Positions 16,976 to 24,749 of a DNA stretch of 28,276 nucleotides are shown piece by piece. Numbering within the stretch: position 1 is the first letter of the stretch; each line of letters begins with the position of its first letter. The DNA is from Bacteroidales bacterium UBA1182 (GTDB lineage: Bacteria > Bacteroidota > Bacteroidia > Bacteroidales > Bacteroidaceae). Where the stretch lies: assembly GCA_002310015.1 (NCBI GenBank), contig DBYQ01000059.1:1-28276 (forward strand). Direction: 5' to 3'. The notes under the pieces are model-generated. The model did no database searches. It was not told the DNA's origin and saw only the letters and a list, made by a program, of their open reading frames with translations. Made by a program: the position numbers and the translations under genes.

Positions 16976-16983
16976 CAAAAATA
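16976..16983 (-). promoter_or_regulatory. Candidate -7 box of the kinase-MurU-AlkD operon
   Basis: The minus strand reads TATTTTTG, a full TAnnTTTG match, ending 9 bases before the ATG at 16967. Predicted transcription starts near 16972, so the leader would be about 5 nt. The -33 position 19 bp upstream reads CGTG, a half match. This overlaps nothing of the inverted-repeat element at 17006-17136 except by adjacency. Confidence 0.55.
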
Positions 16984-17005
16984 CAAAAAATGTCTCCATT
17001 TGCAC

Positions 17006-17136
17006 GAAAACTTGAAGGGTATAGTCTCAGGAACCATCGACGCCCGTGTCGTTGTGAACGGGAGGGGCCCGCTCCAAAGGAGTGGGAGGGATAGCGCGAA
17101 GCGCGTAGTTCAGGAGACTATACCCTCCAAGTTTTC
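17006..17136. repeat. Multibranched inverted-repeat element (MITE-like or structured RNA)
   Basis: Outer arms 17006-17028 and 17114-17136 pair over 23 bp with one mismatch (17015/17127). Inside lie three further hairpins: CCCGT/ACGGG (17043-17062), CTCC-AAA-GGAG (17072-17082) and GCGC-GAA-GCGC (17094-17104). The whole 131-bp block therefore folds like a cloverleaf. It sits in the 178-bp gap between the SpoIID-fusion gene and the promoter of the kinase gene. It has no ORF. It could be a miniature transposable element, a transcript end or a structured RNA; a tRNA is excluded. Confidence 0.75.
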
Positions 17137-17145
17137 CCTTCTAAA

Positions 17146-19305
17146 TCAATAGAAACGTCCAAGTTTAGTGCCCGGGTAGTAGTGGCGCAGGATCTCGCGA
17201 TAGTTGTAGCCCTTGGAGGCCATTACTGCAGCTCCTATCTGGCAGAGGCCAACGCCGTGTCCCCATCCGGCCCCGTGCAGCACAAACCCGTTCTGCGTCT
17301 TCTCCACAACAAACGCACTGCTGAACAGGTGAGACTCTGACAGCGTACGCCGTATCTCCAGCTCCTTGCCTATGGTGACGGTCTGTTTTGTACCCTCTAT
17401 CTCCAGTTCATAAATACGGCCCGATGCTCCGCGTTTGATGGGGCGCAAGTCAACAATGTCACCAATGTCCAGACCCGATTTGTGGCGGAATATATCTGAA
17501 ATCTGTTCCGTGGAGTATTCCACAGTCCAGCGGTAATAATCCGGGGTCTCCAGGTCATACCCGTTAAGTGATTCAGACAGAATGTTGCCGTCTGCCGAGT
17601 TGCAGAATGATTTGGGTTCTGAAAGAATCCACTGGCGGGCGTTCTCCTCAATGGTCAGGTCAGGTAGCAGGCCTTCATTTATACTGCTGTCACGCAGCGG
17701 AATAAGGTAGGGCTTGTGTTCATCCTGCCAGCATGTTTCAAACTGCTCGGTCACGCCGCCGCAGCACTTGCTGAATCGGGCATCACACAGATGACCGTCA
17801 AAAACCAGAGTCTGCCCGAGTGTCTCCTTGACTGCGGCCTGCGCTGCAGCACTTATAATACGGGTGCGCCCTTGGTAACGCTGGCAGTGGTCATCGGCAC
17901 ATACATCAAACAGCGTGTGCTGGTCATGGTCATACCACTTGATAATGCGGTTCAGGATGTAATCATGCGCCGGCATGACAGTATCGGCAGCCTCTTTTTT
18001 GCGATAGGGTGAGCGCAGTTGCGCCAGCACCCAGCTGCGTGAAATAACGGCATGGGCCTTGAGGAACTCCTTGGGGGCGGTGGGTTTCATCTCTGATGAG
18101 ATAACGCTTGTGAGGTACTCCTCAACGGGCAGGATGTTGATGGCACGTACCTTGCCGTCTTCAATTATGAATTTGAGCTGTCCGGAGAATGTCTGGTCCT
18201 CCTTGCGTTCCCAGTGGAATCCTATGCCTATGGTTACATCGTGCAGGGTAAAAGTGGCTCCGTGTGCAGCGGGTGTAAGCGTAAGAGAATCAAGCAACAG
18301 CCCGTTCCATTTAAGGCGGCCTCCCACAAGAGTGACGTTCATATCGCCCTCATAGGTGCGTAATCCGTCCGTGTAGCACTCGTTCAGACAGAAACGAACC
18401 TCCGTAGCCGTCATGATGCCTACGCTTATATGTGGTTGAGAGGGTGTGACCTGGCGGTAAATGTCAAGGACCTGTTTCTCTGTGAGAGAGTCAAAATCCT
18501 GCTTGCGCGGAGTGATTACAAGGCCGAACATGTCAACCGCTCCGGGGCTGACCATGACCTTGTCAGGCCCATCGGAGTAATAACTGTTGGGGCGGTGCTT
18601 GCCTCGGGGTATGATGGCCGTTATAACCTGACCGTCGCGGTTGAATGAGAGCACGTTCATGCGCGGCTCATACTCGCCGTCATAGATGGTCATGCCGTTT
18701 ATGTAGTCAATGAGTTGCTCTGCACTGCAGTCTTTAAACACAATGACCGGGAATCCGAATGGCTGTATCGTTACCGGCTCATTCTTGGCCGACGGCTCGT
18801 TGTTGCGCAGTTTGTCTACAAGAGGAATGCCTTCTGAGCGCCCTATCTGCATGTGCAGATGGTCCGGGGCCGATGCTCCGCTGCGTGGCCCGTTGTAGAA
18901 TATCATGTATCCCGGCTCAAGGACAGAGGCAATCTGAAGCATTTTCTCACAGCAGTCCTTGAATGCCTGCTTGCGGTGCTCGCGGCTCACCACGCAGAAA
19001 TGTTCGCGCAGTATGGGGTAGGGGTTGAGCAGCAGGTCAAATCCGTCACCTGCATCGGTGGCAATCTGTTCAACCGGGCGGTTCTCTGAGCATAGAAAGC
19101 AGGAACGTGATGCAATCTCGGCCGGTTTTACCTTGGCTGTAGTGGAGATTATGCGGGCCGGGTTGTGTTGGAGCGCAAGTCCCGATGATGAGAGAACACG
19201 GGTCTGTACCTGCTCCAGGTTGCTGAACGCCTCACGTGCCGCAGGCCATACGTTGAGTTGCTGCTCAAGGCAGACATCCAGATGCTTGAAAATGTTGTCT
19301 TCCAT
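17146..19305 (-). CDS. GalT/HIT-like (DUF4922) plus SpoIID/LytB fusion protein
   Basis: This 719-residue protein joins two unrelated domains. Residues about 40-300 resemble GalT/HIT-type nucleotidyl-transferases or phosphorylases (DUF4922-like): CFLC at 69-72, NPYPILREHF at 94-103 and HLHMQ at 149-153 (the HxHxQ active site, where the first His is the nucleotidylated residue). Residues about 320-719 are a SpoIID/LytB domain with LPVEEYLTSVISSEM (predicted catalytic Glu405) and the C-terminal GWGHGVGLCQIGA signature; SpoIID is a lytic transglycosylase acting on peptidoglycan. No signal peptide or membrane segment is seen, which is odd for a wall-cleaving domain. The start overlaps the glycosyltransferase stop by one base (TAATG). 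Confidence 0.85.
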   Translation of the reverse strand: MEDNIFKHLDVCLEQQLNVWPAAREAFSNLEQVQTRVLSSSGLALQHNPARIISTTAKVKPAEIASRSCFLCSENRPVEQIATDAGDGFDLLLNPYPILREHFCVVSREHRKQAFKDCCEKMLQIASVLEPGYMIFYNGPRSGASAPDHLHMQIGRSEGIPLVDKLRNNEPSAKNEPVTIQPFGFPVIVFKDCSAEQLIDYINGMTIYDGEYEPRMNVLSFNRDGQVITAIIPRGKHRPNSYYSDGPDKVMVSPGAVDMFGLVITPRKQDFDSLTEKQVLDIYRQVTPSQPHISVGIMTATEVRFCLNECYTDGLRTYEGDMNVTLVGGRLKWNGLLLDSLTLTPAAHGATFTLHDVTIGIGFHWERKEDQTFSGQLKFIIEDGKVRAINILPVEEYLTSVISSEMKPTAPKEFLKAHAVISRSWVLAQLRSPYRKKEAADTVMPAHDYILNRIIKWYDHDQHTLFDVCADDHCQRYQGRTRIISAAAQAAVKETLGQTLVFDGHLCDARFSKCCGGVTEQFETCWQDEHKPYLIPLRDSSINEGLLPDLTIEENARQWILSEPKSFCNSADGNILSESLNGYDLETPDYYRWTVEYSTEQISDIFRHKSGLDIGDIVDLRPIKRGASGRIYELEIEGTKQTVTIGKELEIRRTLSESHLFSSAFVVEKTQNGFVLHGAGWGHGVGLCQIGAAVMASKGYNYREILRHYYPGTKLGRFY

Positions 19306-20639
19306 TAAATGTTGTTCTTGATGCGCCTCTCCAACTCAGCGGTGCGGAGAGAGTCTTTGTAAAGGTTGTTGGCGTTTACTTTCTCCGCACTCAGGGCGGC
19401 GTCACTGTTGCCCTCCCAACGGCGGCACAGGTAGAGTTCGTCAAAGATACGGCCCAGACGGTACTCACCGGTAATGCGTATCGCTACGGCATAATCCTCA
19501 CCGTAACTCACGTTGGGGAATCCTATCTGCCTTACTACAGGCGTGTAGAATGCACGCGGGGCACCCAGACCGTTTATGCGGAGTGCGTTGTTGGGGCCGT
19601 TCTCATCAGTCCACTCCTTATGGTCAATGATGCCGGGAGGCAGGGTCTCAAGGTTGAAATTGCACATGCGGTAACTGCCTATCACCATGGCGTAACCTCC
19701 CTCACGGAACTTGTTGATTACTTTCTGCAGGGTATCGGGCCCGCTGTAAAGGTCATCGCTGTCCAACTGTACTGCGTATCGGCCGCAATGGGTGTCATTG
19801 ATGGCCAGGTTCCAGCATCCGCCAATGCCCAGGTCTATGCGCTCAGGTATGATATGTATCAGGCGGGTATCATCAAGAGCCAGTCTGTTCAGTATCTCTG
19901 TGGTGCCGTCAGTGGAGTAGTTGTCAATAACAATTACATTGAATGTGCAGTCCAACTGCTGGCTGAGGGCCGACTTGACGGCATCGGCTATGGTACGGGC
20001 ACGGTTCCTCACGGGAATTATGACCGATGCCTCAACCGGGAAATCACCGCTATAGGATTCCACTTTCTTGCCGAATCCTGGTTTCAGATAGCCGCCTATA
20101 TGCTTAAGATGCTCCGTGCAGATCTTTTCCATCTCAATCTGGATGGAGCGGTTGCTGGGATTCACGTAGTCAAACTGTTTCTGTCCGGATGTGCGTAGAT
20201 CAGTCTCAGTCAAGGTGTAGAGCGGCTGGGGGACACGTACTATAGGCAGAACGCATTGGATGGCCAGTCTCATCTGGTAGAATCCGCCGCACTCTGACTC
20301 ATACAGTCCTGTACGCGCCAGATATGCGTCAATACCGGTACGGGTAACCAGAACTACGGCACCAAAGTCAAAATCATCACGCAGGCTGCCACTTTGTATG
20401 TCAATGAGCGGTGCAGGGATTATTGAATCCGGGCCGGTCATCTTGATATAATCAGAATAGACCATTCCTGCTCCGGTGGCATTGGCGGCATCAAGCATGC
20501 GTGCCAGAGCCTCATCGGTCAGGCTGACTTCTCTGCCGCTGATGTTGAACAGCAGGTATTCTGCACTCGTGGAACTCAATATCTCCCTTACTGCTGCAGT
20601 TGAGGAGACGTATTTGGGTAAATCTATCGTTTCTATCAT
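19305..20639 (-). CDS. Family 2 glycosyltransferase with extra N-terminal GT-like domain
   Basis: I start at the ATG at 20639 (MIETIDLPKY), 444 residues; upstream in-frame extension would run into the divergent rlmN gene. Residues from about 202 form a GT-A domain of family GT2: VEASVIIPVRNRARTIADAV, VIVIDNYSTDGT, and DSDD at 293-296 (the DXD-type metal site). The first 200 residues look like a second, partial GT-A unit (AGMVYSDYIKM, DDFDFGAVVLV) without a clear DXD. No membrane segments are evident. The sugar donor and acceptor are unknown. It is the first gene of the operon continuing to the GalT-SpoIID fusion. Confidence 0.82.
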   Translation of the reverse strand: MIETIDLPKYVSSTAAVREILSSTSAEYLLFNISGREVSLTDEALARMLDAANATGAGMVYSDYIKMTGPDSIIPAPLIDIQSGSLRDDFDFGAVVLVTRTGIDAYLARTGLYESECGGFYQMRLAIQCVLPIVRVPQPLYTLTETDLRTSGQKQFDYVNPSNRSIQIEMEKICTEHLKHIGGYLKPGFGKKVESYSGDFPVEASVIIPVRNRARTIADAVKSALSQQLDCTFNVIVIDNYSTDGTTEILNRLALDDTRLIHIIPERIDLGIGGCWNLAINDTHCGRYAVQLDSDDLYSGPDTLQKVINKFREGGYAMVIGSYRMCNFNLETLPPGIIDHKEWTDENGPNNALRINGLGAPRAFYTPVVRQIGFPNVSYGEDYAVAIRITGEYRLGRIFDELYLCRRWEGNSDAALSAEKVNANNLYKDSLRTAELERRIKNNI

Positions 20640-20647
20640 AGCAAGCC

Positions 20648-20655
20648 CGAAGATA
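20648..20655 (-). promoter_or_regulatory. Candidate -7 box of the glycosyltransferase gene
   Basis: The minus strand reads TATCTTCG, one mismatch from TAnnTTTG, ending 9 bases before the ATG at 20639. The corresponding -33 position (20675-20678) overlaps the divergent rlmN -7 box, so the two promoters would compete for RNA polymerase. Confidence 0.4.
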
Positions 20656-20677
20656 CTGAAAAAATAATTATTTGCAC

Positions 20678-20685
20678 TATCTTTG
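20678..20685 (+). promoter_or_regulatory. -7 box of the rlmN operon promoter
   Basis: TATCTTTG is a perfect TAnnTTTG match, with ACTG 19 bp upstream (20655-20658) in the -33 position. Transcription should begin near 20690, giving a leader of about 15 nt before the rlmN ATG. It probably drives all seven plus-strand genes up to 28189. Confidence 0.65.
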
Positions 20686-20704
20686 CACGTAATAATATAG
20701 CTGT

Positions 20705-21739
20705 ATGAGTAAGAAGAATCTGGTTGGAATGACATTGACGGAACTGCAGCAGGTGGCTGTTGAGGTGGGTATGCCCATGTTCGCGGCCAAGCAGATGGCA
20801 GACTGGCTGTATGTCAAGCAGGTCAGTTCCATAGACCAGATGACCAATATATCGCTTAAACTGCGTGAGCGCCTTGCAGAAAACTATGAGGTAGGGCTTT
20901 CAGCTCCGCAGCACAAGGTTGCATCTACAGACGGTACGGTCAAATACCTGTTCCCCGTTCAGGACGGACATTTTGTTGAGGCCGTATATATCCCTGATGA
21001 TGACCGCGCCACTCTGTGCATCTCCAGCCAGGTAGGTTGCAAGATGGGCTGTGTGTTCTGCATGACAGGCCGTCAGCATTATACCGCCAGCCTTACTGCG
21101 GGTGAGATACTGAACCAGATACTCTCCCTGCCTGAAAAGCAGAATCTCACTAATGTGGTTTTTATGGGCATGGGTGAGCCGCTTGACAACCTCAGGAACG
21201 TACTGGCCGTACAGGAGATCATGACCGCTCCGTGGGGATTCGGCTGGAGCCCCAAACGCATCACCATATCAACGGTGGGCCTGCGTCGTGAGCTCAAACA
21301 GCTTGTTGAGGGCTGTGAGTGCCACATTGCGGTCAGTCTGCATGCACCCACACCGGAGAAACGCCGTGAGCTTATTCCGGCAGAGAAGGCATTCTCAATG
21401 ACTGAGATGCTTGAGGTGCTGCGCAGGTATGATTTCAGCCATCAGCGCCGTCTCTCATTTGAGTACACCATGTTTGACGGTGTCAATGACTCTGCCGATG
21501 ATGCCCGCCTGCTTGTCAAAGCCCTGAACGGACTCAGTTGCCGTGTAAACCTGATACGCTTCCATGCCATTCCTGACAGCCCGCTCAAACCTGTGCCGGA
21601 GTCAAGGATGGTGGAGTTCCGCGACTGGCTTACCGCTCACGGTGTGTTTGCCACCATACGCGCATCACGCGGTGAGGATATCTGGGCAGCCTGCGGAATG
21701 TTGAGCACAGCAAAAAACAATAAATCTGTTACGATATGA
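20705..21739 (+). CDS. rlmN: Dual-specificity RNA methyltransferase RlmN
   Basis: This 344-residue radical-SAM enzyme methylates C2 of A2503 in 23S rRNA and A37 in some tRNAs. The CxxxCxxC cluster is C112, C116 and C119 (CKMGCVFC), the methyl-carrying cysteine is near C330 (EDIWAACGM), and GMGEPLDN and NLIRFH are standard family segments. Length fits the family. It opens a tightly packed plus-strand operon; its stop overlaps the DUF4837 lipoprotein start as ATGA. Confidence 0.96.
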   Translation: MSKKNLVGMTLTELQQVAVEVGMPMFAAKQMADWLYVKQVSSIDQMTNISLKLRERLAENYEVGLSAPQHKVASTDGTVKYLFPVQDGHFVEAVYIPDDDRATLCISSQVGCKMGCVFCMTGRQHYTASLTAGEILNQILSLPEKQNLTNVVFMGMGEPLDNLRNVLAVQEIMTAPWGFGWSPKRITISTVGLRRELKQLVEGCECHIAVSLHAPTPEKRRELIPAEKAFSMTEMLEVLRRYDFSHQRRLSFEYTMFDGVNDSADDARLLVKALNGLSCRVNLIRFHAIPDSPLKPVPESRMVEFRDWLTAHGVFATIRASRGEDIWAACGMLSTAKNNKSVTI

Positions 21740-22926
21740 GAAAGAACATCATTTTCAAAGTTTGCGTTGCTATGCTTGCGGCTATGGTAATGATAGCCTG
21801 CGGAAAGGGAAAGCAACAGAGTGGTACGTCTGATGACGATACCAAGACTGAGGTGTCTGCCTCAAAGTCCGGAAAAGCCAAGAAAACAAAGAAGAAGAGC
21901 AAGACAATAAAGACAACAGGCAGAAAGAAGAAGAAATCCATTCTCACACCTACATCGTCCGGTTCTCCTTATGAGATTCTTTTGGTGGCCGCAGAGGATG
22001 ATTTCCACAACGGTGTGGTGGATTCCCTCTATGCTGTCCTTACTGATGACGTGTTAGGCGTTGCCCAATCCGAGCCCAGCTTCAAGGTTGTTAAGATAAC
22101 CCAGAACAATTTCTCCAAGACCTTGCGGATGTGCCGTAACGTCGTTGTGGTCAAGATTGATCCCTCCACATACAACAAGTGCAGGTTCAAGTATTCAAGG
22201 GATGTGTATGCCGCACCTCAGATCATAATGACTATCCAGGCTCCCAGCGCCTCCAAGTTCAAGGATTTTGTGACTGATAACAGGGATGCCATCGTTGATT
22301 TCTTCAATAAGGCAGAACTGAACCGTGCGTGTGAACTGCTGCAGGAAGACTATCAGCCGTATATACAGGATGAGGTCAAGAAGATGTTCAGATGTGATTT
22401 CTGGGCACCGACAGAGTTGACCAAGATTACCAAGGGAAAGAACTTCCTGTGGGCGCACAGCGAGCAATTCGTAAGGAGGGTGGAACAGGACCTGAATATC
22501 GTAATATATTCATTCCCATACCGTGATTTGAATACATTCACGGAGGAGTATTTTGTGAAAAAGCGTGATTCAGTGATGAAGGCCAATATACCCGGCCCGC
22601 GTGAAGGTCAGTACATGATGACCTCAATGCCGTATATATTCGTATCCGATGAGGAGGTACACGGCGGGTATGCCCAGGTGGTTCGTGGCCTCTGGAACGT
22701 CAAGGACTATGATATGGGCGGCCCGTTCGTATCGGTAAGCCGTGTTGATGAGAAATACCAGCGGGTGATTGTGGCAGAGGCATTCGTCTATTATCCAAAC
22801 CAGCCTAAGCGCAATGTCCTCAAGAAACTTGAGGCTGCCCTGTACACTTTACGCCTCCCTGATGAACTTGACCTGGCCAGATTCAGCTATGATCTGGATG
22901 AGATAATTATTGTACCCGAAGAATAA
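21736..22926 (+). CDS. DUF4837 family lipoprotein
   Basis: The 396-residue product has a lipoprotein signal ending MIAC (Cys22), then a low-complexity linker that is first Ser/Thr/Asp-rich and then strongly basic (lysine-rich, residues about 46-66). The folded part starts near YEILLVAAEDDF and matches the Bacteroidetes DUF4837 family, with the DFWAPTELTKITKGKNFLW region and the VRGLWNVKDYDMGGPFVS segment. The function is unknown. The gene lies between rlmN and pdxA, an arrangement I recall as common in Bacteroidales. The long cationic linker suggests tethering across or to an anionic envelope layer, which is inference. Confidence 0.85.
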   Translation: MRKNIIFKVCVAMLAAMVMIACGKGKQQSGTSDDDTKTEVSASKSGKAKKTKKKSKTIKTTGRKKKKSILTPTSSGSPYEILLVAAEDDFHNGVVDSLYAVLTDDVLGVAQSEPSFKVVKITQNNFSKTLRMCRNVVVVKIDPSTYNKCRFKYSRDVYAAPQIIMTIQAPSASKFKDFVTDNRDAIVDFFNKAELNRACELLQEDYQPYIQDEVKKMFRCDFWAPTELTKITKGKNFLWAHSEQFVRRVEQDLNIVIYSFPYRDLNTFTEEYFVKKRDSVMKANIPGPREGQYMMTSMPYIFVSDEEVHGGYAQVVRGLWNVKDYDMGGPFVSVSRVDEKYQRVIVAEAFVYYPNQPKRNVLKKLEAALYTLRLPDELDLARFSYDLDEIIIVPEE

Positions 22927-22941
22927 AACAGAGATAATATA

Positions 22942-24033
22942 ATGAGTGAAAGATTGATAGTAGGCATCACCCAGGGTGATGTGAACGGAATAGGATATGA
23001 GGTGATCCTTAAGACATTCTCAGATCCCACTATGTTTGAGTTCTGTACTCCTGTAGTCTATGGATCACCCAAGGTGATGACATATCATCGCAAGACCATA
23101 GATTCACCTACCAATTTCAATGTGGTGGATTCAGCATCCGATGCGCAGCCGGACCGTCTTAATGTGGTCAACTGCAACAAGGAGGATGTCAAGGTAGATT
23201 TTGGCCAGCCTACAGAGGAGAGCGGCCAGGCTGCATTCCAGGCGTTGGAGCGTGCAGTCAAGGAGTATCGTGAGGGTAAGATTGACGTGCTGGTTACCGC
23301 ACCTATCAACAAGAAGACCATCCATTCTGATGCATTCCATTTCCCGGGACACACTGAGTATATCGAATCAGAACTCGGTGAAGGAAACAAGGCACTCATG
23401 ATCCTTATGAACAGCTCCATGAGAGTGGCGCTTGCCACCGTGCATGAGCCTATCTCCAAGGTGGCTTCACTGCTCAACAAGGACCTCATAAAGGAAAAAC
23501 TGAGAATACTCAATAAGTCACTCAAGATAGACTTTGGCATAGAGATCCCGCGTATAGCCGTGCTTGCATTGAACCCTCATGCCAGCGATGACGGCCTTAT
23601 CGGCAAGGAGGAGAATGAGATAATCAAACCTGCCATTGATGAGATGGCTGCTGACAAGGTACAGTGCTTTGGCCCGTTCTCTGCCGATGGCTTCTTTGGG
23701 AGCGGTGAGTACCGCAAGTTTGACGCTGTGCTGGCCATGTATCATGACCAGGGGCTTATCCCTCTCAAGGCTCTTGACATGGACGGCGGAGTGAACTATA
23801 CAGCCGGTCTGCCGGTTGTACGTACATCACCGGACCACGGTACGGCATACGATATTGCCGGACAGGGACTTGCTAATGAGGAGTCAATGCGTCAGGCAAT
23901 ATATGCTGCAATTGACATTTACCGTTCACGTTGCAATGAGGAGGAGATCAGTGCCAATCCGCTTGGTAAACTCTTCTTTGACCGTCGCGACGACAGCGAC
24001 AAACTTAAGCATTTAGATCCGGGTAAGGAGTAA
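22942..24033 (+). CDS. pdxA: 4-hydroxythreonine-4-phosphate dehydrogenase PdxA
   Basis: This 363-residue enzyme carries out the NAD-dependent oxidation of 4-phosphohydroxy-L-threonine in the DXP-dependent pyridoxal phosphate pathway. Family marks include GDVNGIG at 12-18, TAPINK near 119-124, PGHTEYI with the metal-binding His137, ALNPHA and the C-terminal HDQGLIPLKALDMDGGVN followed by RTSPDHGTAYDIAG. The C-terminal tail beyond residue 335 is a little longer than in short homologues. It starts 15 nt after the DUF4837 stop and precedes the nucleotidyltransferase gene by 20 nt. Confidence 0.95.
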   Translation: MSERLIVGITQGDVNGIGYEVILKTFSDPTMFEFCTPVVYGSPKVMTYHRKTIDSPTNFNVVDSASDAQPDRLNVVNCNKEDVKVDFGQPTEESGQAAFQALERAVKEYREGKIDVLVTAPINKKTIHSDAFHFPGHTEYIESELGEGNKALMILMNSSMRVALATVHEPISKVASLLNKDLIKEKLRILNKSLKIDFGIEIPRIAVLALNPHASDDGLIGKEENEIIKPAIDEMAADKVQCFGPFSADGFFGSGEYRKFDAVLAMYHDQGLIPLKALDMDGGVNYTAGLPVVRTSPDHGTAYDIAGQGLANEESMRQAIYAAIDIYRSRCNEEEISANPLGKLFFDRRDDSDKLKHLDPGKE

Positions 24034-24053
24034 AATCCACCCCATAAAGGGTT

Positions 24054-24749
24054 ATGCGTTTCGGCATCATATCGGCAGGTAGGGGAAACCGTCTGGTATC
24101 TGAAGGGTACGGACAGCCTAAACCTCTGGTGCCGGTAAACGGCGTCCCCATGATAGAACGCTTGGCGCGTATCATGATGCGTTGCGGGGCCGACAGGATA
24201 GCCGTCATAGTAAATGCCGATAACCGTGAAACAGCAGAGTTCGTAAAATGTCTCTCCCGTGAGCTGCCCATGGACCTTACGGTAAAAAGTACCCCTACAC
24301 CCATGCACAGCCTTATGGAACTGTCGCCCTATCTGGGGAATGACAGGTTCTGTGTGACCACTGTTGATACTGTGTTTTTAGAGAGCCGTTTCCGCGCCAT
24401 GATGGATGAGTTTGCCCATACTCCTTATGACGGAATGATGGGCGTTACTTCATTTGTTGATGATGAGAAACCCCTTTATGTCAGCGTTGATGAAGGTATG
24501 ATGATACAAGGATTTCTTGATGAGATGGCCGCTTCCTGTTTTGTGTCAGCAGGTATTTATGCACTTAAGGCATCTGCTTTAGATGTTCTTAAGGGGTGTT
24601 TGGAGAGTGGGCAGACCAGGATGCGTCATTTCCAGCGTCAACTCTTGGAATCGGGCTTTAGACTCAAGGCTTTTGACATGGGGCAGGTGGTTGATGTGGA
24701 TCACATAAGTGATGTGGCAAAGGCTCAACAGATAGCATCAATTCTATGA
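24054..24749 (+). CDS. Nucleotidyltransferase, candidate CTP:polyol-phosphate cytidylyltransferase
   Basis: This 231-residue protein is a small NTP_transferase. ISAGRGNRL near residues 6-14 is the nucleotide loop, QPKPLVPVNG at 21-30 carries the catalytic Lys, and VTTVDTVF holds the metal Asp105; VVDVDHISD lies near the end. Small enzymes of this type include LicC (CTP:phosphocholine cytidylyltransferase) and inositol-1-phosphate cytidylyltransferase. The ATGA overlap with a CDP-alcohol phosphotransferase gene makes CTP-dependent activation of an alcohol phosphate the most economical reading; this is inferred from context. A sugar-1-phosphate substrate cannot be excluded. Confidence 0.75.
   Translation: MRFGIISAGRGNRLVSEGYGQPKPLVPVNGVPMIERLARIMMRCGADRIAVIVNADNRETAEFVKCLSRELPMDLTVKSTPTPMHSLMELSPYLGNDRFCVTTVDTVFLESRFRAMMDEFAHTPYDGMMGVTSFVDDEKPLYVSVDEGMMIQGFLDEMAASCFVSAGIYALKASALDVLKGCLESGQTRMRHFQRQLLESGFRLKAFDMGQVVDVDHISDVAKAQQIASIL

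Noticed and set aside
17006..17136. tRNA or tmRNA gene, because of the cloverleaf appearance
   Set aside because: No T-arm consensus, anticodon arm or CCA-type end is visible, and the outer stem is far too long.
20640..20735. Upstream extension of the glycosyltransferase beyond 20639
   Set aside because: It would cover the rlmN promoter and start codon; the extra residues look like translated intergenic DNA.
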